A DNA stretch of 64,000 nt from NCBI GenBank assembly GCA_017533795.1, contig JAFWIH010000020.1, positions 73,335-137,334 of the forward strand, in the 5' to 3' direction. Positions 1 through 7,468 of the stretch are shown here, piece after piece. The translations under genes were made by a program, and so were the position numbers. Under the pieces are notes generated by a model. The model worked only from the letters and a program-made list of their open reading frames with translations, did not search any database and had not been told where the DNA came from. The stretch comes from Clostridia bacterium (GTDB taxonomy: Bacteria > Bacillota > Clostridia > TANB77 > CAG-508). The stretch's first letter is position 1; the number at the start of each line of letters is the position of its first letter.

Positions 1-1593
1 AATAGCATCTTTTACTTCTTCTCTTGGTGGATCTATCATTCCTACCATGCCTATAAATATTAGGCCATTTTCTATTGTTTTCATCTCTGAATCTGTTGGA
101 ATATGGTCAATTTCTTTATAGCCCATAGCCAATACTCTTAAAGCATCTTTTGCCATATCTCTATTTCGGTTATATACTACTTCTTTATAATTGTCAAGGT
201 CTGTTTTTATTTCTCCATTTTCTATATAGCTATTACATATATCTAATAGTTCATCTACTCCACCTTTTGTAAATACTATATATTTTCCATCTACCTTGTT
301 TACTGTTGTCATCAATTTTCTTTCTGAGTCAAATGGTATTTCTTGCATTCTTGGCATATTATCATATACACTTGGATCAAAATCCAAATTAAATCCCATA
401 TCTACTAAAGCTGTTTCTGTAGGGTCTCCTACTAGTCCGTTGTCTGGAGTAATTTTTGTGTCATTACATAACATACTTGCAAAAACTAGCTTTCTCATTT
501 CTTCGTCTTCAACTTTTATGTCTTCTAGTTTTAAGAGCTTTCTATTCCAAAAGACTCTTTTTACTGTCATTTTATTTTGAGTTAAAGTTCCTGTTTTATC
601 TGAACATATTACGGTACTACTTCCTAAAGTTTCTACTGCTGGTAATTTTTTTACAATTGCATTTTTCTTAACCATTTTTTGTACACCTATTGCTAACACT
701 ATTGTTGTTACAGCAACTAATCCCTCAGGTACTACTGCAACAGCAAGTGAAACAGCAACCATAAACATCGAAAGCAAATCTTTACCTTGAATTATTCCTA
801 TTAAAAATATAAATGCACATATTGCAAGTGACACTATTCCTAAAGTCTTTCCTAATTTATTTAGTTTCATTTGAAGTGGAGTTATTTGTTTTTCAGCCTT
901 ATCTAGCATTTGAGCAATTTTACCTACTTCAGTATTCATGCCAGTTTCAACTGCTATTCCTTTTCCTCTACCATAAGTAATAAGGCTAGAAGAAAATAAC
1001 ATGTTTTTTCTATCTCCTATACCTGTTTCAATATCTTCTATCTCTACAGAGTCTTTTTCTACTGGAACAGATTCTCCAGTTAATGAAGATTCTTGTGATT
1101 TTAAATTAACTGCTTCTATTATTCTTAAGTCAGCTGGTATATAATCTCCAGTTTCAAGTACTACTATATCTCCTGGAACTAATTCACTTGAAGGAACTAC
1201 TACCATGCTGCCATTACGAATAACTTTTGCTGTATAACTACTTAATTTTTTTAATGCCTCTAAAGACTTTTCTGCTTTAATTTCTTGTGCAACACCTATA
1301 ATAGCATTAACAAATACAACTATCATAATAATTATTGTGTCTGTAAAGCCTTCATCTCTCATAACTCCAACAATACCAGATATTATTGCAGCAACAATAA
1401 GCACAATTATCATAAAATCTTTAAATTGTGCTATAAATCTTTGTAATATTGATGTTTTCTTTGTTTCTTGAATTTCATTTAGACCAAATTTTTCTTGTCT
1501 TTGCTTTACCTGTTCAACTGTTAATCCTTGATTTAAATCAGTTTCTAATTCTTGTACAGTTTCATCAACCGTTTTTTGAAACCATTCTTTCAT
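1..1593 (-). CDS. P-type cation-transporting ATPase, C-terminus cut by window edge
   Basis: ATP-driven export of a divalent cation across the plasma membrane. About 531 N-terminal residues are present and the rest lies left of position 1. Visible in order: N-terminal cation-ATPase domain, a first TM pair, the actuator loop with TGES, a TM segment carrying VPEGL (the SERCA-type PEGL metal-site motif), the phosphorylation motif DKTGTLT, and part of the nucleotide-binding domain. This pattern is the Ca2+/Mn2+ (P2A-like) class. The ATG at 1593 follows GGGAGTG. The gene lies directly downstream of a yybP-ykoY-type Mn2+ riboswitch, so Mn2+ export is the most likely role; Lactococcus YoaB is a known P-type ATPase under this switch. 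Ca2+ transport cannot be excluded from sequence. Confidence 0.9.
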   Translation of the reverse strand, partial: MKEWFQKTVDETVQELETDLNQGLTVEQVKQRQEKFGLNEIQETKKTSILQRFIAQFKDFMIIVLIVAAIISGIVGVMRDEGFTDTIIIMIVVFVNAIIGVAQEIKAEKSLEALKKLSSYTAKVIRNGSMVVVPSSELVPGDIVVLETGDYIPADLRIIEAVNLKSQESSLTGESVPVEKDSVEIEDIETGIGDRKNMLFSSSLITYGRGKGIAVETGMNTEVGKIAQMLDKAEKQITPLQMKLNKLGKTLGIVSLAICAFIFLIGIIQGKDLLSMFMVAVSLAVAVVPEGLVAVTTIVLAIGVQKMVKKNAIVKKLPAVETLGSSTVICSDKTGTLTQNKMTVKRVFWNRKLLKLEDIKVEDEEMRKLVFASMLCNDTKITPDNGLVGDPTETALVDMGFNLDFDPSVYDNMPRMQEIPFDSERKLMTTVNKVDGKYIVFTKGGVDELLDICNSYIENGEIKTDLDNYKEVVYNRNRDMAKDALRVLAMGYKEIDHIPTDSEMKTIENGLIFIGMVGMIDPPREEVKDAI

Positions 1594-1620
1594 ATTTGTT
1601 TCACTCCCAAAATCAAAAAT

Positions 1621-1663
1621 AGACTTTTAAAAGAAATAGCAAATGTATTTCTTCTAAAAGTCT
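1621..1663 (-). terminator. Riboswitch expression-platform terminator
   Basis: An 18-bp stem (1663-1646 with 1638-1621, one mismatch in the DNA that is G-U in RNA) has a 7-nt loop and is followed on the minus strand by ATTTTTGATTTT. Its 5' arm begins with AGACTTTT, which is also the 3' strand of riboswitch helix P1, so terminator and aptamer compete for it. Ligand-stabilised P1 should block termination and turn on the ATPase gene. Confidence 0.8.
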
Positions 1664-1748
1664 CGCTTACTTTTTATATAAAAGCTTATTAACCAGATGC
1701 AAAGTGCACCGCGACTGTTGATTAATAATTTAACCGCTACTCCCTTTT
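1656..1748 (-). promoter_or_regulatory. yybP-ykoY family (Mn2+-sensing) riboswitch aptamer
   Basis: The minus strand starts with AAAAGGGAGTAGC and ends with AGCGAGACTTTT, the two conserved strands that close the yybP-ykoY aptamer (compare GGGGAGUAGC and AGCAAGACC in characterised members). A CATCTGG block lies between them. The 3' strand overlaps the 5' arm of the following terminator, an ON-switch arrangement. Known members sense Mn2+ and often control Mn2+ exporters, which fits the P-type ATPase downstream. Identified by eye; a covariance search would settle it. Confidence 0.82.
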
Positions 1749-1755
1749 GTTTTAT

Positions 1756-1830
1756 TGGTAGCCCGTACGGGAATCGAACCCATGATTCCACCTTGAGAGG
1801 GTGGCGTCTTAACCGCTTGACCAACGGGCC
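1756..1830 (-). tRNA. tRNA-Glu (anticodon CTC)
   Basis: Complete cloverleaf on the minus strand: acceptor GGCCCGT with ACGGGCT, D-arm TTGGTCAAGCGGTTAAGA, anticodon stem CCACC/GGTGG with loop CTCTCAA (anticodon CTC, reads GAG), T-arm with GGTTCGATTCC, discriminator A and an encoded CCA. The body closely resembles Bacillus tRNA-Glu. The encoded CCA ends 7 nt before the riboswitch aptamer begins. Confidence 0.95.
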
Positions 1831-1843
1831 TTAAACTTTTTTA

Positions 1844-1873
1844 ATTTTAACATAAACACTACTGTACTGTCAA
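1844..1873 (-). promoter_or_regulatory. Sigma-A promoter for tRNA-Glu/riboswitch/ATPase
   Basis: Perfect -35 TTGACA (1873-1868), 18-nt spacer, -10 TAAAAT (1849-1844). The -35 lies inside the last codons of mrnC. Expected transcription start is just before the tRNA 5' end at 1830. No other promoter fits between the tRNA and the riboswitch, so this one probably drives all three. Confidence 0.7.
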
Positions 1874-2263
1874 GATTTTGTTTAAAATCTCATCTAATCT
1901 TTTATGTTGTTTTGTCAAATATAAATAACCAATTAATGCTTCAAATGCTGTTGCATACATGTACTCTTGAATATTTGAATTTTTAGGTAAGTGATGATTT
2001 TCTGTATTTCTTCCTCTTCGTACAATATCTTTTTCTTCATCTGTTAAGTCATCATATATTCTATTTAAAATCTCTGCTTGTGCATGTGCTTTTACATATT
2101 TTATTGCTTCTATATGGAGCTTATGTGGTTTTAGGTTTGTAGTGTTTACTAAATGTGTACGTATAAATAATTCATATACGCAGTCACCTACATATGCCCA
2201 TGTAAGAGGTGACATTACATTCACCTCTTCTGGGGATTTTTCTATATTTATTAATTCTTCCAT
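1859..2263 (-). CDS. mrnC: Mini-ribonuclease III (MrnC)
   Basis: Dimeric RNase III-like endonuclease without a dsRNA-binding domain; in Bacillus it matures 23S rRNA ends. The 134 residues carry the RNase III signature YVGDCVYELF near residue 25, a basic RGRN stretch near 87 and the second catalytic segment FEALIGYLYL near 110, at the usual family length. The ATG at 2263 is preferred because GGAAGGAT precedes it at good spacing; an upstream in-frame ATG at 2278 overlaps the hisS stop and lacks a ribosome site. In many Firmicutes mrnC sits beside cysS; here it follows hisS. A tRNA promoter lies in its last codons. Confidence 0.92.
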   Translation of the reverse strand: MEELINIEKSPEEVNVMSPLTWAYVGDCVYELFIRTHLVNTTNLKPHKLHIEAIKYVKAHAQAEILNRIYDDLTDEEKDIVRRGRNTENHHLPKNSNIQEYMYATAFEALIGYLYLTKQHKRLDEILNKILTVQ

Positions 2264-2277
2264 AAAATATCCTTCCA

Positions 2278-3591
2278 TTATTTTAAAATTTTTAATGCTT
2301 CTTCTATATCTATAGTCTGTTGTTCTCCTGTTTTCATGTTTTTTAATGATATTTTATTATTTTCTACTTCATCGTCTCCAATTATGATTGCGTATTCTAC
2401 TTTTATGTTATCAGCATATTTGAATTTTTTCCCTAATTTTTGGTCTTCAAAGTTTACTTGCACTTTTATTCCATTTTCTCTTAAAGTAGATGCAACTTTA
2501 GCACAATAGCCATAATTTTCTGTCATAGATATAACTATAACTTTTGAAATAGATTCATTGTCTGCTGAAATAATATTATTGTCCATTAATTGGAAAAATA
2601 ATCTTGATAATCCTATAGATATTCCTACACCCGGCATTTTTCTATCAGTATAATATTCTGTTAAATTATCATATCTTCCACCTGAACATACGCTTCCCAT
2701 ATTTCTGTATTTATTTAAAAATGTTTCATACACAGTTCCTGTGTAATAGTCTAGTCCCCTTGCTATTGTTAAATCTAGTTTTACATTGTGTTCTGGAACT
2801 CCAAAGTCACCTATATAGTTTAATACTTGTTTTAATTCATTTAATCCTTCTTGGAATATTTCATCTTTTATACCAAGATTTTCTAACTCTGTAATCTTTT
2901 CTTGATTACTTCCATCAATTGATAAAAATTTCATAATCATTTCTAAATTATTACTATCAACTTTTTCTGATAATTCTGCTTCGACCTTATCTTTACCTAT
3001 TTTATCAATTTTATCTATTACTCTTAATATGTCTTGTGATTTTTCTGTTAAATCAAGACTTTTGAAAAATCCATTCAAGATTTTTCTATTATTTATGCAT
3101 ATTGTAAAATCGTCAAATCCTAGTTTATTAAATGTATTGTATATTATAGATGGTATTTCAGCATCATTAATTATTGATAGTTTGCCATCGCCAATAATGT
3201 CTATATCACATTGATAAAATTCTCTATATCTTCCTCTTTGTGATTTTTCACCTCTATATACTTTTCCTATTTGATATCTCCTAAATGGAAAACTTAGCTT
3301 ATCATAATACTCTGTTACATATTTTGCAAGTGGTACAGTTAAATCAAATCTTAATGCTAAGTCATTTTCACCTTTTGTGAATCTATATATTTGTTTTTCT
3401 GTTTCTCCTCCTGCCTTTGCAAGTAATACTTTTGCATCTTCTATTATTGGTGTATTTAGTGGTAAAAATCCACTTTCTTCATAAGAATCTCTAATTGTAT
3501 CTTTTATTTTATTAAATAAAATTTGTTCGTTTGGTAATAATTCCATAAATCCTGGTAGTGTTTTTGGTTTAACTTTATTTGATTCATTCAT
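2278..3591 (-). CDS. hisS: Histidyl-tRNA synthetase
   Basis: Class II aminoacyl-tRNA synthetase that charges tRNA-His. It has 437 residues, typical length. Motif 2 spans about 105-127 with the ATP-binding arginines of the YRGEKSQRGRYREF region; the His-specific HisA motif ARGLDYYTG is at about 277-285; motif 3 GVGISIGLSRL is at about 321-331; the C-terminal 85 residues form the anticodon-binding domain. It follows rbgA by 11 nt and its stop codon lies just before mrnC, so the three are probably co-transcribed. No T-box leader is present. Confidence 0.97.
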   Translation of the reverse strand: MNESNKVKPKTLPGFMELLPNEQILFNKIKDTIRDSYEESGFLPLNTPIIEDAKVLLAKAGGETEKQIYRFTKGENDLALRFDLTVPLAKYVTEYYDKLSFPFRRYQIGKVYRGEKSQRGRYREFYQCDIDIIGDGKLSIINDAEIPSIIYNTFNKLGFDDFTICINNRKILNGFFKSLDLTEKSQDILRVIDKIDKIGKDKVEAELSEKVDSNNLEMIMKFLSIDGSNQEKITELENLGIKDEIFQEGLNELKQVLNYIGDFGVPEHNVKLDLTIARGLDYYTGTVYETFLNKYRNMGSVCSGGRYDNLTEYYTDRKMPGVGISIGLSRLFFQLMDNNIISADNESISKVIVISMTENYGYCAKVASTLRENGIKVQVNFEDQKLGKKFKYADNIKVEYAIIIGDDEVENNKISLKNMKTGEQQTIDIEEALKILK

Positions 3592-3602
3592 AATAATCTC
3601 TC

Positions 3603-4496
3603 CTATCTTTTTTCCAACGTTATCTTTCCAATTGTTCCGCTTCTAAACTCATCTAATATAATTCGTGCAGTTTTTTCTTCATCAATATTGCCTCCAGAAA
3701 CTATTGCTCCCCTTTTTCTACCTATAAGTAACATTATATCATATATATTTATATTTTGTGGCTCATCTCTATTTAAAATGTCTTCTATTTCTTTTTGTTC
3801 TAGCTTATATCTTTCACATAACTTTTCTCTATAGTTTTCTAATAAAAATTTGACAAGATAATAAGCTATATCTATTGTTTCTAATACATTATCCTTTATA
3901 GTTCCCGTAAATGCCAAGTTTAATGCAACTTCATCACTTTCAAATTTAGGCCATAGAACTCCTGGCGTATCTAACAATTCTATATTTTCATTTATACGTA
4001 TCCATTGATTTTTCTGTGTTACTCCTGGTCTATTTGCAACTTGTAATGATGATTTTTTAGCTATCCTATTTATAAATGATGATTTCCCAACATTAGGAAT
4101 CCCCAGAACCATTACTCTTATTTTTCTTCCTACTCTACCTTTTTCTGCTTGCTTTACTAGTTCTTCTTTCATCATATTTTCAATTTCATGAGTTACTTCA
4201 TTTATTCCTCTCCCATTGTTTGCATCTGTTAATATTGCTGTAATTCCTTTTTGCTTAAAATATTCTATCCAAAGTTTGTTTTGTGTTTCGTCCGATAGGT
4301 CACATTTATTTAATACTACTATTTTCTTTTTTCCTTTTGTTATTTCTGCTATATCAGGATTTTGACTAGAAATTGGGATTCTACTATCTAGTAACTCTAC
4401 TACAACATCTATTAATTTTAAACTATTAACTATTTGTCTTTTTGTTTTTGCCATATGACCTGGATACCAGTTAATGTTTGTTTTATTTTCACTCAT
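3603..4496 (-). CDS. rbgA: Ribosome biogenesis GTPase RbgA (YlqF)
   Basis: Circularly permuted GTPase needed for late 50S subunit assembly in Firmicutes. The motif order shows the permutation: G4 NKCD near residue 60, then G1 GIPNVGKSS near 133 and G3 DTPG near 175. The N-terminus has the family signature NWYPGHMAK. The ATG at 4496 is chosen because GGAAG lies 8 nt upstream; a GTG at 4505 would overlap that ribosome site. It is 297 aa, near the usual 280-300. A 38-codon ORF lies 20 nt upstream and hisS follows. Confidence 0.95.
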   Translation of the reverse strand: MSENKTNINWYPGHMAKTKRQIVNSLKLIDVVVELLDSRIPISSQNPDIAEITKGKKKIVVLNKCDLSDETQNKLWIEYFKQKGITAILTDANNGRGINEVTHEIENMMKEELVKQAEKGRVGRKIRVMVLGIPNVGKSSFINRIAKKSSLQVANRPGVTQKNQWIRINENIELLDTPGVLWPKFESDEVALNLAFTGTIKDNVLETIDIAYYLVKFLLENYREKLCERYKLEQKEIEDILNRDEPQNINIYDIMLLIGRKRGAIVSGGNIDEEKTARIILDEFRSGTIGKITLEKR

Positions 4497-4516
4497 CTGT
4501 ATCACTTCCTTACTCT

Positions 4517-4633
4517 TTATCTTTTAATATCTTCTATCTTTTTTGTTTTATATCCTTTTTCTATTATATCAGTAAATTCTCTTGGAATTTTGCGCTTTGC
4601 CTTTTTTATTAATATTGGGCTTACTCCATACAT
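4517..4633 (-). CDS. Possible 38-aa basic protein upstream of rbgA
   Basis: A short reading frame starts with MYGVSPILIKKAKRK and ends with KIEDIKR; about a third of its residues are Lys or Arg. It begins about 30 nt after a well-spaced promoter and ends 20 nt before rbgA. The ribosome site is weak (GAAGTGA). No family is recognised. It could be a real ribosome-associated small protein, a leader whose translation affects rbgA, or chance. Confidence 0.3.
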   Translation of the reverse strand: MYGVSPILIKKAKRKIPREFTDIIEKGYKTKKIEDIKR

Positions 4634-4666
4634 AACTTCACTTCTTTAATTACTAATCCATTAAAT

Positions 4667-4695
4667 ATTTTAACATAAAAGCAAGCAGTTTTCAA
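4667..4695 (-). promoter_or_regulatory. Promoter for the rbgA-hisS-mrnC unit, overlapping a terminator
   Basis: TTGAAA (4695-4690), 17-nt spacer, TAAAAT (4672-4667). The -35 is formed by the loop and first stem bases of the upstream gene's terminator hairpin, and that terminator's T-run lies in the spacer. Confidence 0.55.
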
Positions 4696-4710
4696 TAATA
4701 AACTGCTTGC
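4681..4710 (-). terminator. Intrinsic terminator
   Basis: A perfect 11-bp stem GCAAGCAGTTT/AAACTGCTTGC with an 8-nt loop is followed on the minus strand by TTTTAT. It ends transcription of the membrane protein gene that stops at 4721. Confidence 0.85.
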
Positions 4711-4720
4711 CCTTACTTTT

Positions 4721-5197
4721 CTATAATGTTCTATAATTATTCTTATCTGCTCTTTCATCAAGTTGTCTATCATATTGTTCATTTTTATAGAACCAGTCCG
4801 TTTTTTTATCAACTGGATGAGCCTTTCTATTTTTATCTAATAATAAGTCTAACAATACAGCAATTGGAAGAGCAATTCCTATTATAGATACAAATGCATT
4901 TAAAGCATTCTCTAGTCCTAGACCTCCTGAAATTATTGATGTTAGATTATTAATTAAAAACGTTCCAAAATATAATCCATAAGAGATAAGATATATAAGT
5001 GCTCCTATCATTTTTCTTTTTACTATAAATATTAAACATAATAATACAACAAATAGTAATATTACTTCTGTATTCATATCAAATGGTGTGACTCCTGCAA
5101 AATCAATACCAAGTTGTGCTGTTAATGCAACAATCATTCTAAATACCCAAAACATTGCTACAAACATTGCTAACAATATTGTTGAAAAATTTTTCAT
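4721..5197 (-). CDS. Small multi-spanning membrane protein, unknown function
   Basis: 158 residues with about four hydrophobic segments (roughly 3-28, 44-60, 64-82 and 96-118), then a charged cytosolic tail of about 40 residues ending NNYRTL. No catalytic motif or family is recognised. It has a clear ribosome site (GGAGGGAAAG) and its own downstream terminator. It lies after the ruvX-DUF1292 block, separated by a terminator, so its expression may depend on readthrough. Confidence 0.75.
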   Translation of the reverse strand: MKNFSTILLAMFVAMFWVFRMIVALTAQLGIDFAGVTPFDMNTEVILLFVVLLCLIFIVKRKMIGALIYLISYGLYFGTFLINNLTSIISGGLGLENALNAFVSIIGIALPIAVLLDLLLDKNRKAHPVDKKTDWFYKNEQYDRQLDERADKNNYRTL

Positions 5198-5221
5198 TTT
5201 CTTTCCCTCCGTATGTTAAAA

Positions 5222-5246
5222 AAGGCTACTTATACTTAGTAGCCTT
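5222..5246 (-). terminator. Intrinsic terminator of the ireB-ruvX-DUF1292 operon
   Basis: Stem AAGGCTAC/GTAGCCTT closing a 9-nt loop, followed on the minus strand by TTTTTTAAC, just after the DUF1292 stop codon. Confidence 0.85.
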
Positions 5247-5251
5247 AACTT

Positions 5252-5569
5252 TTAATCTTCATCTACAAAATTAAATTCATCTTTAAACTTATCTTTAAAA
5301 ATTTCAAATACAGCATTTAGTGTTGCATCATCATCAACACTTACATATGATTCTTCTTCAGATTCCTCATCTGTGTCTTCTACTTTTAGAATAACAACTT
5401 CGCCGTCATCTTCTTCTCCCTCTTCAGAAATTGGAAGTAAAACAACATATTCTTCTCCATCATATTCTATTAGGTCTAAGAACTCAAAATTAACTTCATT
5501 TCCATCCTCATCATTTAATACTATTACATTGTCCATCTCTTCGTTTAAATTATTTAAATCTTCGTCCAT
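5252..5569 (-). CDS. DUF1292 (YrzB family) acidic protein
   Basis: A 105-aa, strongly acidic cytosolic protein with the DUF1292 pattern: VIVLNDEDGNEVNFEFLDLIEY, then EYVVLLP and VVILKVE. Its biochemical role is not established. In Firmicutes it is typically found after ireB (UPF0297) and ruvX/yqgF, as here. The ATG at 5569 has a strong AAAGGAG site; a longer in-frame start at 5617 lacks one. An operon terminator follows its stop. Confidence 0.9.
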   Translation of the reverse strand: MDEDLNNLNEEMDNVIVLNDEDGNEVNFEFLDLIEYDGEEYVVLLPISEEGEEDDGEVVILKVEDTDEESEEESYVSVDDDATLNAVFEIFKDKFKDEFNFVDED

Positions 5570-5629
5570 AAATTTTCTCCTTTCGTTAATTATTATATAT
5601 TTGAATATTAAAAACATAATACACTATAA

Positions 5630-6064
5630 TTATTTATTTTGCAATGAATTTTTTAATTTATTTATATATGTCTCTAAAATATATACAGCAGATATAGTAT
5701 CTACTATATCTCGCTTTTTATTCTTGTTTACATCAAGAAAGTTCATTGTTTTATGTGCCGCAACTGTAGTTAGTCTTTCGTCAATGGTTTCTATTTTTAT
5801 TCCATTATATTTGCATCTTAATTTGTGAATGAATTTTTCTGTTTTTATTGCTCTTTCTGTTTTTGTTCCATTCATGTTTAATGGCATCCCAACTACAATT
5901 GTCTCAACATCATATTTGCTAAATATTTCATCTAATCTTTTTAAAATTATTTTGTCTGAGTTATTGCAATATATGGTTTCAAGCCCCTGAGCTGTCATAT
6001 TTAAAGCGTCTGTTATTGCAACACCACATCTTGCGTCTCCATAATCTAAACCTATAATTCTCAT
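5630..6064 (-). CDS. ruvX: Putative Holliday junction resolvase / pre-16S rRNA nuclease (RuvX/YqgF)
   Basis: RNase H-fold nuclease implicated in 16S rRNA 5' maturation and junction resolution. The N-terminus MRIIGLDYGDARCGVAITD carries the first catalytic Asp; GMPLNMNG and the DERLTT motif follow, and a late Asp occurs in VDTISAVYIL. At 144 aa it is normal length. The ATG at 6064 gives the family N-terminus and lies next to the ireB stop; an ATG at 6079 inside ireB, preceded by AGGA, is an alternative. Confidence 0.93.
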   Translation of the reverse strand: MRIIGLDYGDARCGVAITDALNMTAQGLETIYCNNSDKIILKRLDEIFSKYDVETIVVGMPLNMNGTKTERAIKTEKFIHKLRCKYNGIKIETIDERLTTVAAHKTMNFLDVNKNKKRDIVDTISAVYILETYINKLKNSLQNK

Positions 6065-6065
6065 A

Positions 6066-6326
6066 CTAATCTTCTTCATCTAATCCTATATAATTTTTTA
6101 CCATCTTTTCTAGCAATTCATCTCTTTCTATTTGTCTAATTTTATTTCTTGCATCATTGTGGCTTGTTATATAAGTTGGATCACCAGATAAGATATAACC
6201 TACAATTTGATTAATAGGGTTATAGCCTTTTTCCACTAATGCTTGATGTACTTCTTTTAAAATTTCTCTTGCCTTAGCACTCTTTTCTCTTTCAAATTCA
6301 AAACTCATTGTTTTATCAAAATCCAT
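6066..6326 (-). CDS. IreB family regulatory phosphoprotein (UPF0297)
   Basis: An 86-aa protein matching the UPF0297/IreB family nearly end to end (KTMSFEFE start, [18 protein letters not shown] core, ARNKIR). In Enterococcus, IreB is phosphorylated by the Ser/Thr kinase IreK on N-terminal threonines and affects cephalosporin resistance; Thr6 here is a candidate. Usual neighbours are alaS upstream and ruvX/DUF1292 downstream. Here the upstream neighbour is instead a GAF/GGDEF-like protein, 12 nt away. Confidence 0.93.
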   Translation of the reverse strand: MDFDKTMSFEFEREKSAKAREILKEVHQALVEKGYNPINQIVGYILSGDPTYITSHNDARNKIRQIERDELLEKMVKNYIGLDEED

Positions 6327-6338
6327 ATTTATGCCTCC

Positions 6339-7448
6339 TTAAATACTATTTATGTCACTTTCATCTGCATCTGCATTATCTAAATATTGTTCAAGTTTTT
6401 TTAGTACCTCTTCTAGGGCTGTTCCTTTGTAATATGATGATATTACAAAGTTTAATCTAGGAATAGCAATTTGTTTTTCCTCGTGTAATTCTTCAATTAC
6501 AGATTCATCATATAATGAAATTTCTAAATTTTCTATTCTTTCTTTTATATCATTTAAAAACTTTGCAACACTTTCTACTTCTACACCAGAAAATGCTATT
6601 GCAAATTTTGGTCCCATATATCTGACAAAAATATAATTGTCTGCCAAATTTTCTTTAACATAGCTACTTACTTCTGTAACTACTCTATTTCCTAATTCTC
6701 TAGAATATTTTTTGTTAATCTCTTCTAAGTTTGTAATTTTAAACATACAGATTGTTGATGTTGTAAATTGGTCAATTACTTTTTTTCCTTCTCCATACAA
6801 ATATTCTTCTGAATATAAACCAGTAAATAAATCTTTTCTAACAATAGTCTCTAATGTTTTTTGATGAACTACAGTTTTTAATACAGAAACTATATTGTCT
6901 TTTACAACTTCAAGAATTGCAGTATCAACATTATCAAAATCATGTGGTATTCCACTTTCTATTATCCAATATCCAATATAAACATTATCTATGTTTAGAG
7001 GGAAAAATATAGCAGATTTAGCCCTTCCAAACTCCATTTTTTGATAGTCAAGTCTTTCGTTTTCATTATTTACAGTAACGTATTTTGGAGTAGCACTTGC
7101 AATACTGTCTTGGAATATTGGCACTTCTTGTAATCTTTTTAATGCATCCCAGTGTTTTGAATCTACATTAGAAGCTTTAACTACATAGTCTGTTCCATCA
7201 AAGACAACTATAGTTGAATATTTTATTTCATATTTTTCTATTAAAATCTCATTGATTTTCTTTATTTTATCATCTACATTTGAGTACTCACCAATGGTAT
7301 TCATAAAATCTTGAAGTACATTTAAACTAGTAATTTTTTGATTAATATTTTTAAATGTTTGTATCTTCCTGTGTATTGACATATTATAAACTACCAATAT
7401 AACTACTGCAAAAACTAATATTATTATTGTAACTGCTGCTACTACCAA
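6339..7448 (-). CDS. Membrane-anchored GAF + degenerate GGDEF protein
   Basis: One TM helix (about 3-22) is followed by a GAF-like sensor domain (about 45-195) and a diguanylate-cyclase-fold domain (about 200-355). The GGDEF domain start is recognisable (KDLFTGLYSEEYL at 205-217), but the signature loop reads GPKFA at 279-283 instead of GGDEF, and the metal-binding Asp and FK-IND segment are missing. It therefore should not make c-di-GMP; a nucleotide-binding or scaffold role is inferred. TTG start at 7448 with a good GGAGGG site. It lies between an AT-hook MinD-like gene (20 nt upstream) and ireB (12 nt downstream). Confidence 0.85.
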   Translation of the reverse strand: MVVAAVTIIILVFAVVILVVYNMSIHRKIQTFKNINQKITSLNVLQDFMNTIGEYSNVDDKIKKINEILIEKYEIKYSTIVVFDGTDYVVKASNVDSKHWDALKRLQEVPIFQDSIASATPKYVTVNNENERLDYQKMEFGRAKSAIFFPLNIDNVYIGYWIIESGIPHDFDNVDTAILEVVKDNIVSVLKTVVHQKTLETIVRKDLFTGLYSEEYLYGEGKKVIDQFTTSTICMFKITNLEEINKKYSRELGNRVVTEVSSYVKENLADNYIFVRYMGPKFAIAFSGVEVESVAKFLNDIKERIENLEISLYDESVIEELHEEKQIAIPRLNFVISSYYKGTALEEVLKKLEQYLDNADADESDINSI

Positions 7449-7468
7449 TATTATCCCTCCAATTTAAA

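Noticed and set aside
4621..4812. 63-codon minus-strand frame spanning the 4681-4710 hairpin
   Set aside because: It crosses a strong terminator, overlaps the end of the 4721 gene in another frame and has no ribosome site.
5373..5828. 151-codon plus-strand frame across DUF1292 and ruvX
   Set aside because: Ser-rich antisense of an acidic gene, spans two real genes and has no initiation signal.
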